From contig OZ244811.1 of the NCBI GenBank assembly GCA_965220105.1, forward strand, positions 3,968,001 to 4,032,000: a stretch of 64,000 bases of DNA, given 5' to 3'. Position numbers and translations under genes: made by a program. Under the pieces are notes generated by a model. The model saw nothing but the letters and a program-made list of their open reading frames with translations, did no database searches and was not told where the DNA came from. This document shows, one piece after another, positions 47,275 through 55,985 of this stretch. Within the stretch, counting starts at the first letter, position 1. Every line of letters starts with the position of its first letter. The stretch is from Bin87 sp965220105 (GTDB taxonomy: Bacteria > Chloroflexota > Dehalococcoidia > Lucifugimonadales > UBA3495).

Positions 47275-48957
47275 ATGGCTATCATCGCCGCATTCAGCAT
47301 GATGGGGGTATTTTTCCTCATCGGCCTCTACGTTGCCGGCGCCCTGGGCGTGCTCTCACTGGTGATGATGCAGGCGTTTTCGGACGCTCCGCTGTGGAAC
47401 ATCCTGGGGAACAAAGCCTGGGAGAGCAACACCAACTTCATCCTGGTAGCGGTGCCGCTGTTCCTGCTGATGGGCGAGCTCATGCTGCGTTCCGGCATGG
47501 GTGAACGGATGTACGGCGCGCTCTCGCGCTGGCTGGTATTCCTCCCCGGCGGCCTGCTGCATACCAACATCGCCTCCTGCGCCGTTTTCGCCGCCTGTTC
47601 GGGTTCCAGCGTCGCCACCTCGGCGACCATCAGCCGGGTTTCCCTGCCCTCCTTCCGGCAGCGTGGATACAGTGAACGCCTGGTCATCGGGTCGCTGGCG
47701 GCCGGCGGAACCCTGGGCATCCTGATTCCCCCCAGCATCGGCCTGATTATCTTCGGCGTGCTGGTTGAAGAATCCATCGGCCGCCTGTACATGGGTGGAT
47801 TCCTGCCCGGCTTCCTGCTGGCCTTTACCATGATGCTGATGATGGTGATCACGTCGATAATCTTCCCGAGCACGGCGCCCATGGACGAGGAAGTGCGCCG
47901 CCTTTATCGAGCCTGGTTCCACGGAGTGGGCATCAGGCGTTATCCCGCAGAAATCATGGGAGTGTTGCGCCAGGAACAGGCCACCGAAGCCGGGATTACC
48001 GACCCAGCGGACCGCCGGGCGTATCGGCGGGGTCGGTCGGCGCTGAGTTACGCTGAAGCAATCGCTGAATGGCTGCGTATGCTCAAGGAAGCAGCGCTGG
48101 GAATGGCGGCCGTCCTCCCGGTGCTGGTTATCATCGTGGTGGTGCTGGGTTCCATATACACCGGATGGGCTACCCCCACCGAGGCCGCCGCGCTGGGCGT
48201 AGTCGGCGCGCTGGTAGTCGCCATCGCCAACGAACTGTTCAAGAAGGTGCAAGGCACCTACCAGGGTTGGAACGGTTCTTACCAGGGCATAAAGGTTATG
48301 CTGCTGGACGCCATCATCTCCACGGTACGCACGTCATCCATGATTATGCTCATCGTGATGGCGGCGTTCACGCTGAGCTTCGCCTTCGCCAGGTTGGGGA
48401 TCTCCCAGGACATCTCTGAGTGGATTACCGCGCTGAACCTGAACGCCCTGCAGTTCGTCCTGATTCTGGTGGTCTTTTACCTGCTGCTAGGCACGTTCAT
48501 GGAAAGTTTCGCCATGCTGGTGACGACCATCCCCATCCTGGCGCCATCGCTGGAAGCGGTGGGTGTGGACCTGGTATGGTTCGGGATCATCATGGTGATT
48601 CTGGTGGAGGCCGCGCTGATCAGCCCTCCGGAGGGCATCAACCTGTACATTCTGCACGGGGTTAGACAGGACATAGATGCACAAATGGCGGAGCAAACGG
48701 CTGCCGCCCAGGAAGTATTACGGGAAAGCACGATTACGGACGTGTATATTGGCGTCCTGCCATTCATGGGGTGCATGGCGGTGGTGATTGGGCTCCTGTT
48801 CGCTTTCCCGGATATCGCCCTGTGGGCGCCCTGCATCATCTACGACAACCCCTCCAGGGACTTCCTGGAGGTGGTCGGCAAAACCCCCGAAACCTTGTCT
48901 TTCTGGGATCAAATCCAGTTTTGTTCGTCGGAATTCAGACCCAGGGCTTATCAATAG
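47275..48957 (+). CDS. dctM: TRAP transporter large permease (DctM type)
   Basis: This 560-residue multi-span transporter has about 12-13 hydrophobic segments. CSGSSVATSATISRVSLP (108-125) and GGTLGILIPPSIGLIIFGVLVEESIGRLYMGGFLPG (144-179) are the conserved DctM motifs. It is longer than usual (about 430): a charged cytoplasmic loop (about 201-270) adds some 50 residues, and about 45 residues follow the last membrane segment. GGAGG at 47259-47263 precedes the ATG by 11 bases. It couples solute uptake to an ion gradient. Confidence 0.93.
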   Translation: MAIIAAFSMMGVFFLIGLYVAGALGVLSLVMMQAFSDAPLWNILGNKAWESNTNFILVAVPLFLLMGELMLRSGMGERMYGALSRWLVFLPGGLLHTNIASCAVFAACSGSSVATSATISRVSLPSFRQRGYSERLVIGSLAAGGTLGILIPPSIGLIIFGVLVEESIGRLYMGGFLPGFLLAFTMMLMMVITSIIFPSTAPMDEEVRRLYRAWFHGVGIRRYPAEIMGVLRQEQATEAGITDPADRRAYRRGRSALSYAEAIAEWLRMLKEAALGMAAVLPVLVIIVVVLGSIYTGWATPTEAAALGVVGALVVAIANELFKKVQGTYQGWNGSYQGIKVMLLDAIISTVRTSSMIMLIVMAAFTLSFAFARLGISQDISEWITALNLNALQFVLILVVFYLLLGTFMESFAMLVTTIPILAPSLEAVGVDLVWFGIIMVILVEAALISPPEGINLYILHGVRQDIDAQMAEQTAAAQEVLRESTITDVYIGVLPFMGCMAVVIGLLFAFPDIALWAPCIIYDNPSRDFLEVVGKTPETLSFWDQIQFCSSEFRPRAYQ

Positions 48958-49028
48958 GCCCGGTCAACCGTGGCCCGGTCAGCCCATCGTTGACCCGGTT
49001 GGTCCCCAGCGATAACATACCTCTTACC

Positions 49029-49760
49029 ATGTTTGCTCTGATTTTGGCCGGCGGGAAGGGGGAACGGCTGCGCCCGCTCACCGACAACCTGCCCAAACCG
49101 ATGATACCCCTCGACGGGCGGCCCATCCTGTGGCATCAGGTGCGCTGGCTGCGGAATTGGGGCGTTACGGATGTGGTGTTCCTGGTCGGTTACATGGCCG
49201 AGGTGATATCAGATTATTTTGGCGATGGCTCAGCCTGCGGCATCCGCGCGCACTACAGCCGGGAGGACGCACCCCTGGGCCGTGGCGGCGCGCTGCGCCA
49301 GGGCCTCGATCTGGCGGATGTAAGTCCCTCCGAGCCCGTGGTGGCCGTAAACGGCGATATCATTACCGACGCCGATCTGGGAGCGCTGCTCGACGACCAC
49401 GACCACCGCGTCCGGGCGGGCGCCGGTGACCTGGCTTCAATCCTTACCATTCCCATGACCAGCCCTTACGGCATCGTGGAGACGGGTCCCGACGGCACGG
49501 TGCAGGCGTTTCGGGAGAAGGCTTCGCTGCCGTACGATATCAATGGGGGGGTGTACGTCCTGCAACCCGAAATCAGGGACTGGCTGCCCGAGCAGGGCGA
49601 CCACGAAGTTACCACCTTCCCCGCGCTGGCGCAGCTGGGTCGACTGGCTGCGGTGCGTAGCGAGGCCTTCTGGCGCAGCGTGGACTCCCTGAAAGACCTG
49701 GCCGAAGCCGAGGCGCACGTGTCGGCGCGGGCGTTAGCCGCCCGTCAGGCGGCAAGTTGA
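49029..49760 (+). CDS. Sugar-1-phosphate nucleotidyltransferase
   Basis: This 243-residue enzyme has the pyrophosphorylase signature LILAGGKGERLRPLTDNLPKP (from residue 4), the VNGDIITD metal-binding segment (about 107), and PYGIVETGPDGTVQAFREK. It is shorter than RmlA and lacks a left-handed helix. The substrate (glucose-, mannose- or heptose-1-phosphate) cannot be decided. No other sugar-nucleotide gene is near. Its stop overlaps the TTG start of the MoxR gene (TTGA). Confidence 0.9.
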   Translation: MFALILAGGKGERLRPLTDNLPKPMIPLDGRPILWHQVRWLRNWGVTDVVFLVGYMAEVISDYFGDGSACGIRAHYSREDAPLGRGGALRQGLDLADVSPSEPVVAVNGDIITDADLGALLDDHDHRVRAGAGDLASILTIPMTSPYGIVETGPDGTVQAFREKASLPYDINGGVYVLQPEIRDWLPEQGDHEVTTFPALAQLGRLAAVRSEAFWRSVDSLKDLAEAEAHVSARALAARQAAS

Positions 49761-50710
49761 TAAACTCCAGCGACGCCCGGGTGATTGCGGACGCCGCCGC
49801 CGCGATCAAGGCCAACGTACAATTGGCCATCGTTGGCAAGGACGAGGTAATCGAATACACGCTGGCCGCCCTGTTCAGCGCCGGGCACATCCTGGTCGAA
49901 GACGTACCGGGCATCGGCAAGACCACGTTGGCCAGGTCGTTGGCTAACTCACTGGACTGCGAGTTCCGCCGGATTCAATTTACCCCCGACCTGATGCCGT
50001 CGGACATCACGGGAATAAATTTTTACAACCAGCGCACCGCCGAGTTCGAGTTCCGCCCGGGCCCGGTCATCTCGCAAATCGTACTGGCCGACGAGATCAA
50101 TCGCGCCACGCCGCGAACCCAATCAGCCCTGTTGGAAGCCATGGGAGAACGACAGGTGACGGTAGACCAGACTACGGTGTCATTACCGACGCCCTTCCTG
50201 GTGCTGGCCACTCAAAACCCCATCGAGCTGGAGGGCACTTTTCCCCTCCCCGAAGCCCAGATCGACCGTTTCCTGCTGCGCCTTCGTTTGGGCTACCCGT
50301 CGGAGGATGACGAAGGTGCGATGCTGGAACGGTTCGAGGACGCCGACCCTCTGGGGTCGCTCCGGCCCGTGGCCACCGCCGATGAGGTGGCGCGCATTCA
50401 GAACATGGTGCGGCGGGTGTACATCGACCCGGTGCTGCGGAGCTACCTGGTGCGGCTAACTCGAGCGACACGTAACCACCCGGACGTAGAGCTGGGGGCC
50501 AGCCCGCGGGCCACGCTGGGCCTGTACCGCTGCGCGCAGGCGTTGGCCGGTATCCGCGGCCAGGAGTACGTAACGCCCGATGACATCAAGTCGCTGGCCG
50601 AACCGGCGTTGGCCCACCGCATCATCCTGAAGAGCATGGCGCGATTGCGGGAACGCACCCAGGAATCCATCATTGCCGAGCTGGTGGAGGAAGAGCCGGT
50701 GCCCGTGTAG
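49757..50710 (+). CDS. MoxR-family AAA+ ATPase
   Basis: This 317-residue AAA+ chaperone-like ATPase has Walker A VPGIGKTT (50-57), Walker B IVLADEINR (108-116), QSALLEAMGERQVTVD, ATQNPIELEGTFPLPEAQIDRFLL and SPRATLGLYRCAQALA, all MoxR hallmarks. The TTG start overlaps the upstream stop. MoxR genes usually precede DUF58/von Willebrand genes, and none is present here. It probably activates or assembles another complex. Confidence 0.92.
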   Translation: MINSSDARVIADAAAAIKANVQLAIVGKDEVIEYTLAALFSAGHILVEDVPGIGKTTLARSLANSLDCEFRRIQFTPDLMPSDITGINFYNQRTAEFEFRPGPVISQIVLADEINRATPRTQSALLEAMGERQVTVDQTTVSLPTPFLVLATQNPIELEGTFPLPEAQIDRFLLRLRLGYPSEDDEGAMLERFEDADPLGSLRPVATADEVARIQNMVRRVYIDPVLRSYLVRLTRATRNHPDVELGASPRATLGLYRCAQALAGIRGQEYVTPDDIKSLAEPALAHRIILKSMARLRERTQESIIAELVEEEPVPV

Positions 50711-50816
50711 GGCTCCGGCGTTTCGTTGCGTTATCAACCTGGCGTCCGTACAATTGAATGTCGATACTGGACGCGGGCCGGCAAAGGTCACGCGCCACGG
50801 CGTGCAGGAGCTAACG

Positions 50817-51047
50817 TTGACCACATCAGAGCAAACCGAAATCATCCTCTATACCCACCCGGACTGCCCGTTTTCGGCCCAGGCGAAAATGCATTACCGT
50901 CGTCAACGGGTGGCCTACACCGAGATCGACGTGTCAAAGCGCCCGGACCAAGTGCCGGCCCTGCTGGAACTGTCGGGCGGCGAGCGGGTGACGCCGATAA
51001 TCGTGGAAAACGGGACGGTTACCATCGGATTCGACGGCGGTTTTTGA
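50817..51047 (+). CDS. Small glutaredoxin-like protein (UXX-star-like, Cys form)
   Basis: This 76-residue thioredoxin-fold protein starts at TTG with GGAG 6 bases upstream. The active site is HPDCPFS, a single Cys with Ser at the usual second position, so a monothiol. The ending TVTIGFDGGF with LSGGERVTPIIVENG resembles the short UXX-star selenoprotein family, where a U or Cys takes the first position. No UGA-encoded position is seen here. It probably does redox or thiol work. An upstream in-frame extension has no ribosome site. Confidence 0.7.
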   Translation: MTTSEQTEIILYTHPDCPFSAQAKMHYRRQRVAYTEIDVSKRPDQVPALLELSGGERVTPIIVENGTVTIGFDGGF

Positions 51048-51160
51048 GACTTCTAGCCCGAGGAGCCGTGGGCTCCTGAAGAGCATTGGAGCGGTGCTTC
51101 CGTGCTTGAAAGCGGTGACAATCTCACCCGTGACGTCCTAATTCCGGTGTCAGCAGTCGA

Positions 51161-51189
51161 TTGCATATTTGGAACGCACGTGCTAAACT
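51161..51189 (+). promoter_or_regulatory. Candidate recA promoter with palindromic spacer
   Basis: TTGCAT (51161-51166) and TAAACT (51184-51189) are 17 bases apart. The spacer contains GCACGTGC (51176-51183), a perfect palindrome in a position suitable for a repressor such as LexA; the binding protein is unknown. Confidence 0.4.
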
Positions 51190-51225
51190 CTGGCCAAATC
51201 GGGTGAGATGGTGAGGGAGGATACG

Positions 51226-52341
51226 ATGGCAATCAACGCTGAAACGCTCAATCTGGACAAGGACAAACTGGCGGCGCTGGAAGTAGCCCTGGGCCGGATC
51301 GAGAAAGACCACGGTCGGGGCGCGGTGATGCGTGGCAACGAGCAGGTTGCCCACCTGATTACCAACGTAATTCCCACCGGTTCTCTGTCCCTGGATCTGG
51401 CGCTGGGCGTGGGCGGGCTGCCCCGGGGACGCGTTACCGAAATCTACGGCGGCGAATCGGCCGGCAAGTCCACCCTGGCGATTCACATAATGACCGAGAC
51501 GCAGCGTATGGGCGGTCTGGCGGCCTACGTGGACGTCGAGCACGCGCTGGACCCACAGTACGCCACCAACTGCGGGCTTGACTTGGACAACCTGCTTATC
51601 TCCCAACCCGACTCCGCGGAACAGGCGCTGGACATCACCGAACAGCTGGTTCGCAGCGGCGCCATCGACGCCATCATCATCGACAGCGTGGCTGCCCTGG
51701 TGCCCCAGGCCGAGATTGAGGGCGACATGGGGGACTTCCACATCGGGATGCAGGCCCGTTTGATGTCCCAGGCGCTGCGGAAGCTCACCGCAACCATCAA
51801 TCGGTCGCGTACCGCGGTGGTGTTCATCAACCAAATTAGGGAAAAAATCGGCGTTACCTACGGCAGTCCGGAGGTTACGCCCGGCGGTCGCGCCCTGAAG
51901 TTCTACAGTTCGGTTCGCATCGACCTGCGCCGCTCCGAATCGTTGAAACAGGGTACGGAGATCATCGGTAATCGGGTGCGCGCCCGCATCGTGAAAAACA
52001 AGGTCGCCGCTCCGTTCCGGGTGGCCGAGTTCGACATAATGTTCAACCACGGCATCAGCAAGATGGGTGATCTGCTGGATATCGGCGTGACTCGGGGCAT
52101 CGTCAAGAAGGCCGGCGCCTTCTACTCCTACGGAGATACCCGCCTGGGCCAGGGTCGGGAGAATTCCAAGAACTTCCTGTCCGAACATTCCGAGATAGCG
52201 GAAGCCATTGAAGCGTTGATTCGGGGAGATGAAGTGTTGGACGACACTCCGGCTGATGACCTCGTCAACGGACATTCCCCCGAAGCAACGGGTGGCGGCG
52301 ATTCACACGTCGCGAGCGCTGACACCGTCAGCCTTAACTAA
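51226..52341 (+). CDS. recA: Recombinase A
   Basis: This 371-residue RecA/Rad51-family ATPase performs strand exchange and activates LexA cleavage. Walker A is GGESAGKST (75-83), with Ala-Gly rather than Ser-Ser between Glu-Ser and Lys. ETQRMGGLAAYVDVEHALDPQYA, LIIDSVAALVP-type (IIIDSVAALVP) and the VTPGGRALKFYSSVRIDLRR segment are canonical. The C-terminus is acidic and Ser/Ala-rich. GAGGGAGGA precedes the ATG at 51226; the frame upstream is open but not needed. recX follows 5 bases later. Confidence 0.98.
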   Translation: MAINAETLNLDKDKLAALEVALGRIEKDHGRGAVMRGNEQVAHLITNVIPTGSLSLDLALGVGGLPRGRVTEIYGGESAGKSTLAIHIMTETQRMGGLAAYVDVEHALDPQYATNCGLDLDNLLISQPDSAEQALDITEQLVRSGAIDAIIIDSVAALVPQAEIEGDMGDFHIGMQARLMSQALRKLTATINRSRTAVVFINQIREKIGVTYGSPEVTPGGRALKFYSSVRIDLRRSESLKQGTEIIGNRVRARIVKNKVAAPFRVAEFDIMFNHGISKMGDLLDIGVTRGIVKKAGAFYSYGDTRLGQGRENSKNFLSEHSEIAEAIEALIRGDEVLDDTPADDLVNGHSPEATGGGDSHVASADTVSLN

Positions 52342-52346
52342 AGGAC

Positions 52347-52922
52347 GTGGTTGACGATTTGGGCCTCCAGCCAGACGCTGGGGGCCTTTCCGATTCCGAA
52401 GATGCACCTGCCGACCAGGCGCATAGCGCCGCAACTGGCAACGCAACAGCCTATGCTGAAGCGTTGCAGGTGGCTTACCGGTTCATCGCCTTCCGACCCC
52501 GAACGGTCGGCGAAGTGCGGAAACGGCTCTCCGGGAAATTCTCGTCGGACGCCGTGTGCCAGGTCATCGACCGACTGATCAGTTGCGGCTACCTGGACGA
52601 CGCTCAGTTCGCCGATCTGTGGCGATCAAATCGGGAACGACGGCGTCCCCGGGGAACCGCGTTGTTGCGACGCGAGTTGCGGCAAAAAGGCGTCGCTGAC
52701 GAGGTAATCGACGGGGCGCTGGAAGGTGTGGACGACTTGGACAATGCCTGTCGCGCGGGCCGGCGGCGTGCCGAACGCTGGCGCTCGTCGGAAGGAATGG
52801 ATTTCAACGTCTTTCGGCGGAAGATGTGGGAATACCTGCAAAGGCGTGGCTTTGGCCCGGGCGTCACGAGTCAGGCGGTTAAACAGCTCTGGGATGAGGT
52901 CAACGGAGCGGCAGAAGATTAG
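52347..52922 (+). CDS. recX: RecX regulatory protein
   Basis: It is a modulator of RecA filaments. Three-helix RecX repeats are visible: AYRFIAFRPRTVGEVRKRL, VIDRLISCGYLDDAQFADLW and GTALLRRELRQKGVADEVID. The length is 191 residues, with a charged, poorly conserved N-terminal 35 residues. The start is GTG with AAAGGA just upstream. The stop TAG sits exactly where the IS has inserted: TA belongs to the host, the G is the first base of the IS. Confidence 0.93.
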   Translation: MVDDLGLQPDAGGLSDSEDAPADQAHSAATGNATAYAEALQVAYRFIAFRPRTVGEVRKRLSGKFSSDAVCQVIDRLISCGYLDDAQFADLWRSNRERRRPRGTALLRRELRQKGVADEVIDGALEGVDDLDNACRAGRRRAERWRSSEGMDFNVFRRKMWEYLQRRGFGPGVTSQAVKQLWDEVNGAAED

Positions 52923-52952
52923 GTTCTGTTGACATTTGATTATAATGGCCGT

Positions 52953-53348
52953 ATGTCAAACATCAGATTATCACCAGAACAGTGGGCTAGGATTCTCGAT
53001 TTCTTGCGTGGCTGCACCGGCCTGTACGTTGGCCAGGAAGCGGATTGCCGGCGTTTTGTCGAGGCCGTCTTATGGATTAATCGCTCTGGGGCCCAGTGGC
53101 GACTGCTGCCGGCCGAATACGGGAACTGGAACACCGTCTACAAACGATTCGCCCGTTGGACTGACCAAGGGGTCTGGGCACAAATGCATCAACATTGCTC
53201 CGACGATGCGGATCTGGAATACCTGATCATCGACAGCACGGTGGTTCGGGCGCACCCTTGCGCGGCAGGAGCTCCCCCAAAAAGGGTGGCCAGGCTGCCC
53301 AGGCCCTGGGCCGGAGCCGCGGCGGGTTCAGCGCCAAGATTCACGTGA
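52953..53348 (+). CDS. IS5-family transposase, first ORF (frameshift-linked)
   Basis: MSNIRLSPEQWARILDFL followed by GAQWRLLPAEYGNWNTVYKRFARW and IIDSTVVRAH (Asp94, first DDE residue) is the N-terminal half of an IS427-group IS5 transposase. A CCCAAAA slippery heptamer at 53276-53282 (frame C CCA AAA) precedes the point where the family sequence continues in the -1 frame, consistent with programmed frameshifting. Beyond it this ORF runs on as non-homologous residues to 53348. Confidence 0.85.
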   Translation: MSNIRLSPEQWARILDFLRGCTGLYVGQEADCRRFVEAVLWINRSGAQWRLLPAEYGNWNTVYKRFARWTDQGVWAQMHQHCSDDADLEYLIIDSTVVRAHPCAAGAPPKRVARLPRPWAGAAAGSAPRFT

Positions 53349-53724
53349 GCGTGGACGGCTTGGGCAACCCCTTGCGATTCATCCTGACCGGCGGGCAACA
53401 GCACGACATCACCCAGGCGGAGGGTTTGATCGCCGGTTATGCTGGCGAGCACGTACTGGCCGACAAAGGGTACGATGCCCAGGAGTTTCGCCGACACATC
53501 CTGGAACTGGGCTGGACCTGGGTATGATGCCGGTCATTCCGCCCCGCTCGAACCGCAAGGAACCCGCCGACTATGACCGGCATCTGTACCGGGAGCGTCA
53601 TCTGGTCGAATGCTTCATCAACAAGATCAAGCACTATCGCCGGATCTTCTCCCGGTTTGAGAAGCTGGACACCAGATACCTGGGCTTCCTGCATTTCACC
53701 GCCGCTCTCATCTGGCTACGGTGA
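53283..53724 (+). pseudogene. Transposase second half, broken between two frames
   Basis: The frame entered by -1 slippage encodes GGQAAQALGRSRGGFSAKIH, then ADKGYD (second Asp) and ends at the TGA at 53525-53527. The family sequence resumes in a third frame at 53524 (PVIPPRSNRKEP, then HLVECFINKIKHYRRI with the catalytic Glu) and ends at 53724. A second programmed shift (ATGA overlap) is possible but an indel is simpler, so this copy is likely inactive. Confidence 0.75.
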
Positions 53725-53738
53725 AATGTCAACAGAAC

Positions 53739-54245
53739 CTAGAGGCGTACTCGCCCGATGGCGATAATGATCCCACCGACCGTAGCAACGATGGCCCAAA
53801 GGCTGAACAGGTGGGGGCCCAGGATCAACAGCGCAATCAGCAGGCTGACCAGCACCGTGCCGCCGGCAATGTACATTAACCCACGGCTGCGTTTCAGGTT
53901 GACAACCCGGCTTATGACCTCTCCGGCGGCGTAACCGACCGCTGGAGGCATCACCACGAAGGCCCAGAACCCCAGCACGAAACTGGCCATTACGACCCAT
54001 AGGATCACCCCAACCACGGCGATGAGGGCGGCGGCGGCCAGGGCGCGGGCGTAGGTGGTTGGCCGAACGTCGAAGGTCGGGAGCGGTCGGGCGCGCCCGC
54101 ATTCCCGACACCGTATGCCCACCGGCGCCTGCACCATGCAGGCGGTGCAGATGGCTCGGTCGCACTGGCTGCACGACAGTCCCGTCGGCACGGCAGGGTG
54201 CCAGTGACACGTAATGACCTGGGTTTCGGTGGGTTGCTGAGCCAT
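53739..54245 (-). CDS. Membrane protein with N-terminal zinc-finger (B-box-like)
   Basis: This 168-residue protein has a Cys/His-rich N-terminus (CHWHP, CSQC, CTAC, CREC; residues about 13-48), a treble-clef or B-box-like zinc site, and at least three hydrophobic helices (about 66-85, 88-108, 128-160). The stop codon TAG spans the IS boundary: its last two bases in this orientation come from the host TA and the G from the IS end. Restoring the pre-insertion sequence would give TAA, so the protein is unchanged. The gene faces recX. The function is unknown. Confidence 0.75.
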   Translation of the reverse strand: MAQQPTETQVITCHWHPAVPTGLSCSQCDRAICTACMVQAPVGIRCRECGRARPLPTFDVRPTTYARALAAAALIAVVGVILWVVMASFVLGFWAFVVMPPAVGYAAGEVISRVVNLKRSRGLMYIAGGTVLVSLLIALLILGPHLFSLWAIVATVGGIIIAIGRVRL

Positions 54246-54312
54246 GTTCTTCCCGGAGGGTGTTGGTACAGATTATCGCTACCAGAGATTATACTCCCCA
54301 GGGTTATTAACC

Positions 54313-55020
54313 CTATCGGTCGGGGATGCCGGGTTCTTCGGGTGTCCGCGCCAGCCATTCCCGTCGATCCAACACGTCCCGATCCCGTATCAACCGGTTC
54401 AGCAGCGCCGCCGCCGCAGGTCGTTCCGGAGGAAGCGGTTCCCCATTGGCCAGTAATCGTTTGACGACGATGAGTGCGACCCCGGCAGCGGCATACACGG
54501 CTATCTGAACGGGGAACCCCAACAGCAGCAGCTGGTGAGGTGCGAAGAGGCTCAAAACCGGCAGCGCGGCCATCACGGCCAGCAGGCTCTCCGCCGAACG
54601 GCGGGTTGCCGCCCATGCTGCCACGTACACCATCAGGGCGATGGCAAACACGATCGGAGCTAACGCCAGCAGTCCGGCGGCCCAGACACCGACTCCCCGG
54701 CCTCCGGTGAAGCGGAGCGCCGGCGACCAGTTGTTCCCGACGACGGTGAACAAAGGGGTGCATATCAATCCCCAGGACCCGGCTTCGAGCCCCAACACGT
54801 AGTGGCCACAAAGAATCGGCCCGGCGCCACGGGTCAGCTCGATAACCGTGACCACCGGGAACCAGCGTTTGCCGAGCTGTCGGGACAGGTTGCTGGCGCC
54901 AACGTTGCCGCTGCCCTGGGTTCGCAAATCGACGCCACCCACAACCTTTGCCACCAGGTGGGTGGTTGGCAACGCGCCCAACACGTAGGCAAAGGCCCAC
55001 AGGGCAATCAGAATCGCCAT
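54313..55020 (-). CDS. plsY: Glycerol-3-phosphate acyltransferase PlsY
   Basis: This membrane enzyme transfers acyl from acyl-phosphate to glycerol-3-phosphate in phospholipid synthesis. It has GSGNVGASN (family GSGNxGATN), FTGGRGVGVWAAGL (family GGKGVA), and about six hydrophobic segments. The Lys of GGKG is Arg here. The C-terminus carries a charged extension of about 30 residues. The 235-residue length is slightly above average. It lies between the zinc-finger gene and the PHP gene on the minus strand. Confidence 0.9.
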   Translation of the reverse strand: MAILIALWAFAYVLGALPTTHLVAKVVGGVDLRTQGSGNVGASNLSRQLGKRWFPVVTVIELTRGAGPILCGHYVLGLEAGSWGLICTPLFTVVGNNWSPALRFTGGRGVGVWAAGLLALAPIVFAIALMVYVAAWAATRRSAESLLAVMAALPVLSLFAPHQLLLLGFPVQIAVYAAAGVALIVVKRLLANGEPLPPERPAAAALLNRLIRDRDVLDRREWLARTPEEPGIPDR

Positions 55021-55076
55021 GTCCTCGATCCGGAACGGGAATTCGAACGTTTTCTTGCCGCCACTGCCGCTGGGAT

Positions 55077-55949
55077 TTATCGGGCAGCGGCCAGGCGACG
55101 CGCCGCTTCCTCCAGTCTTTCCACCGATTCCATGGGCGGGCCGTTAATGCCGGGCAGCGGTTCGTTGGGGTGCCCGCTGTGATGGTAGTCGCTGCCGCCG
55201 CACGGAATGAGGTCGTAGGCCCGGGCCAGGTCGGCCAGCCAATCCACCGTGGCCTCGTCGTACATGGAGTAGTGGACTTCCATCCCGTGCAGCCCGGCGG
55301 CTTTCAGCTCCTCGACGGTTTCGATGAGCGACTGCTCGGGCTCCGGCTCGCCGCCACGCCGCTCGAACCAGGGGTGGGCGTAGACTGCGACGCCGCCGAC
55401 GTCGTTCAGCATCTTGACGGCGTCGGGAGGAGTCAGCTTGGTTCGCTCCACGTAGGCTTTGCCGTTGCGTCCCAGGTATTCGCGGAAAGCGTCCGATCGC
55501 TCGGCGAAATAGCCGGCTTCGACCAGCGCATCGGCGACGTGCGGACGGCCCACCGATGCGTCGCCGGCAATCTCCAGGACCCGCTCCCATTCGATGTGCA
55601 TGCCGAACTCAGCGAGTTTCTTCACCATCCCCTCGCCGCGAGCCAGCCGGCCTTCGCGAAAGGTTACCAGGATTTCCTGGAATCCCTGGTCGGCGATGTC
55701 CATGAAGTACCCCAGCATGTGGACCTCCCCGCCGGGGACATCGCAACTCAACTCGATACCGGGTATCAGGCGCATTCCCGGGATGGAGTCGACGGCGCGC
55801 TGCGCTTCCGCGAGGCCGGCGGTCGTGTCATGGTCGGACACCGAAATGGTCTGCAATCCCTTGGACGCCGCCAGCTGGACGAGTTCGGTAGGGGTCAGTT
55901 TGCCGTCGGAAGCGGTGGTATGGAGATGGAGGTCAACGGAAATGGGCAT
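55077..55949 (-). CDS. PHP-domain phosphoesterase
   Basis: This 290-residue metal-dependent PHP protein has the N-terminal motif VDLHLHTTASDGKLTPTELV (His-x-His), VSDHDTTAG, PGIELSCD, HMLGYF, a Gly-Gly-Ser-Asp-Tyr-His motif near residue 255 (CGGSDYHHSG) and HPWFERRGG. The layout matches RNase AM / 3',5'-nucleoside bisphosphate phosphatases rather than DNA polymerase PHP domains. The ATG at 55949 has GGGAG about 6 bases upstream. It follows ymdB on the minus strand, 36 bases apart. Confidence 0.9.
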   Translation of the reverse strand: MPISVDLHLHTTASDGKLTPTELVQLAASKGLQTISVSDHDTTAGLAEAQRAVDSIPGMRLIPGIELSCDVPGGEVHMLGYFMDIADQGFQEILVTFREGRLARGEGMVKKLAEFGMHIEWERVLEIAGDASVGRPHVADALVEAGYFAERSDAFREYLGRNGKAYVERTKLTPPDAVKMLNDVGGVAVYAHPWFERRGGEPEPEQSLIETVEELKAAGLHGMEVHYSMYDEATVDWLADLARAYDLIPCGGSDYHHSGHPNEPLPGINGPPMESVERLEEAARRLAAAR

Positions 55950-55985
55950 TGGGTCTCCCGTAAGGTATCGAGTCGGAGAGTGCAA

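Larger units (their letters stand above)
52922..53739 (+). mobile_element. IS5-family insertion sequence (818 bp)
   Basis: Terminal inverted repeats are GGTTCTGTTGACATTT at 52922 and its complement ending at 53739. The flanking direct duplication is TA (52920-52921 and 53740-53741). The transposase is of the IS427-type IS5 group. The element lies exactly between the stop codons of recX and the convergent membrane gene. Confidence 0.88.
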
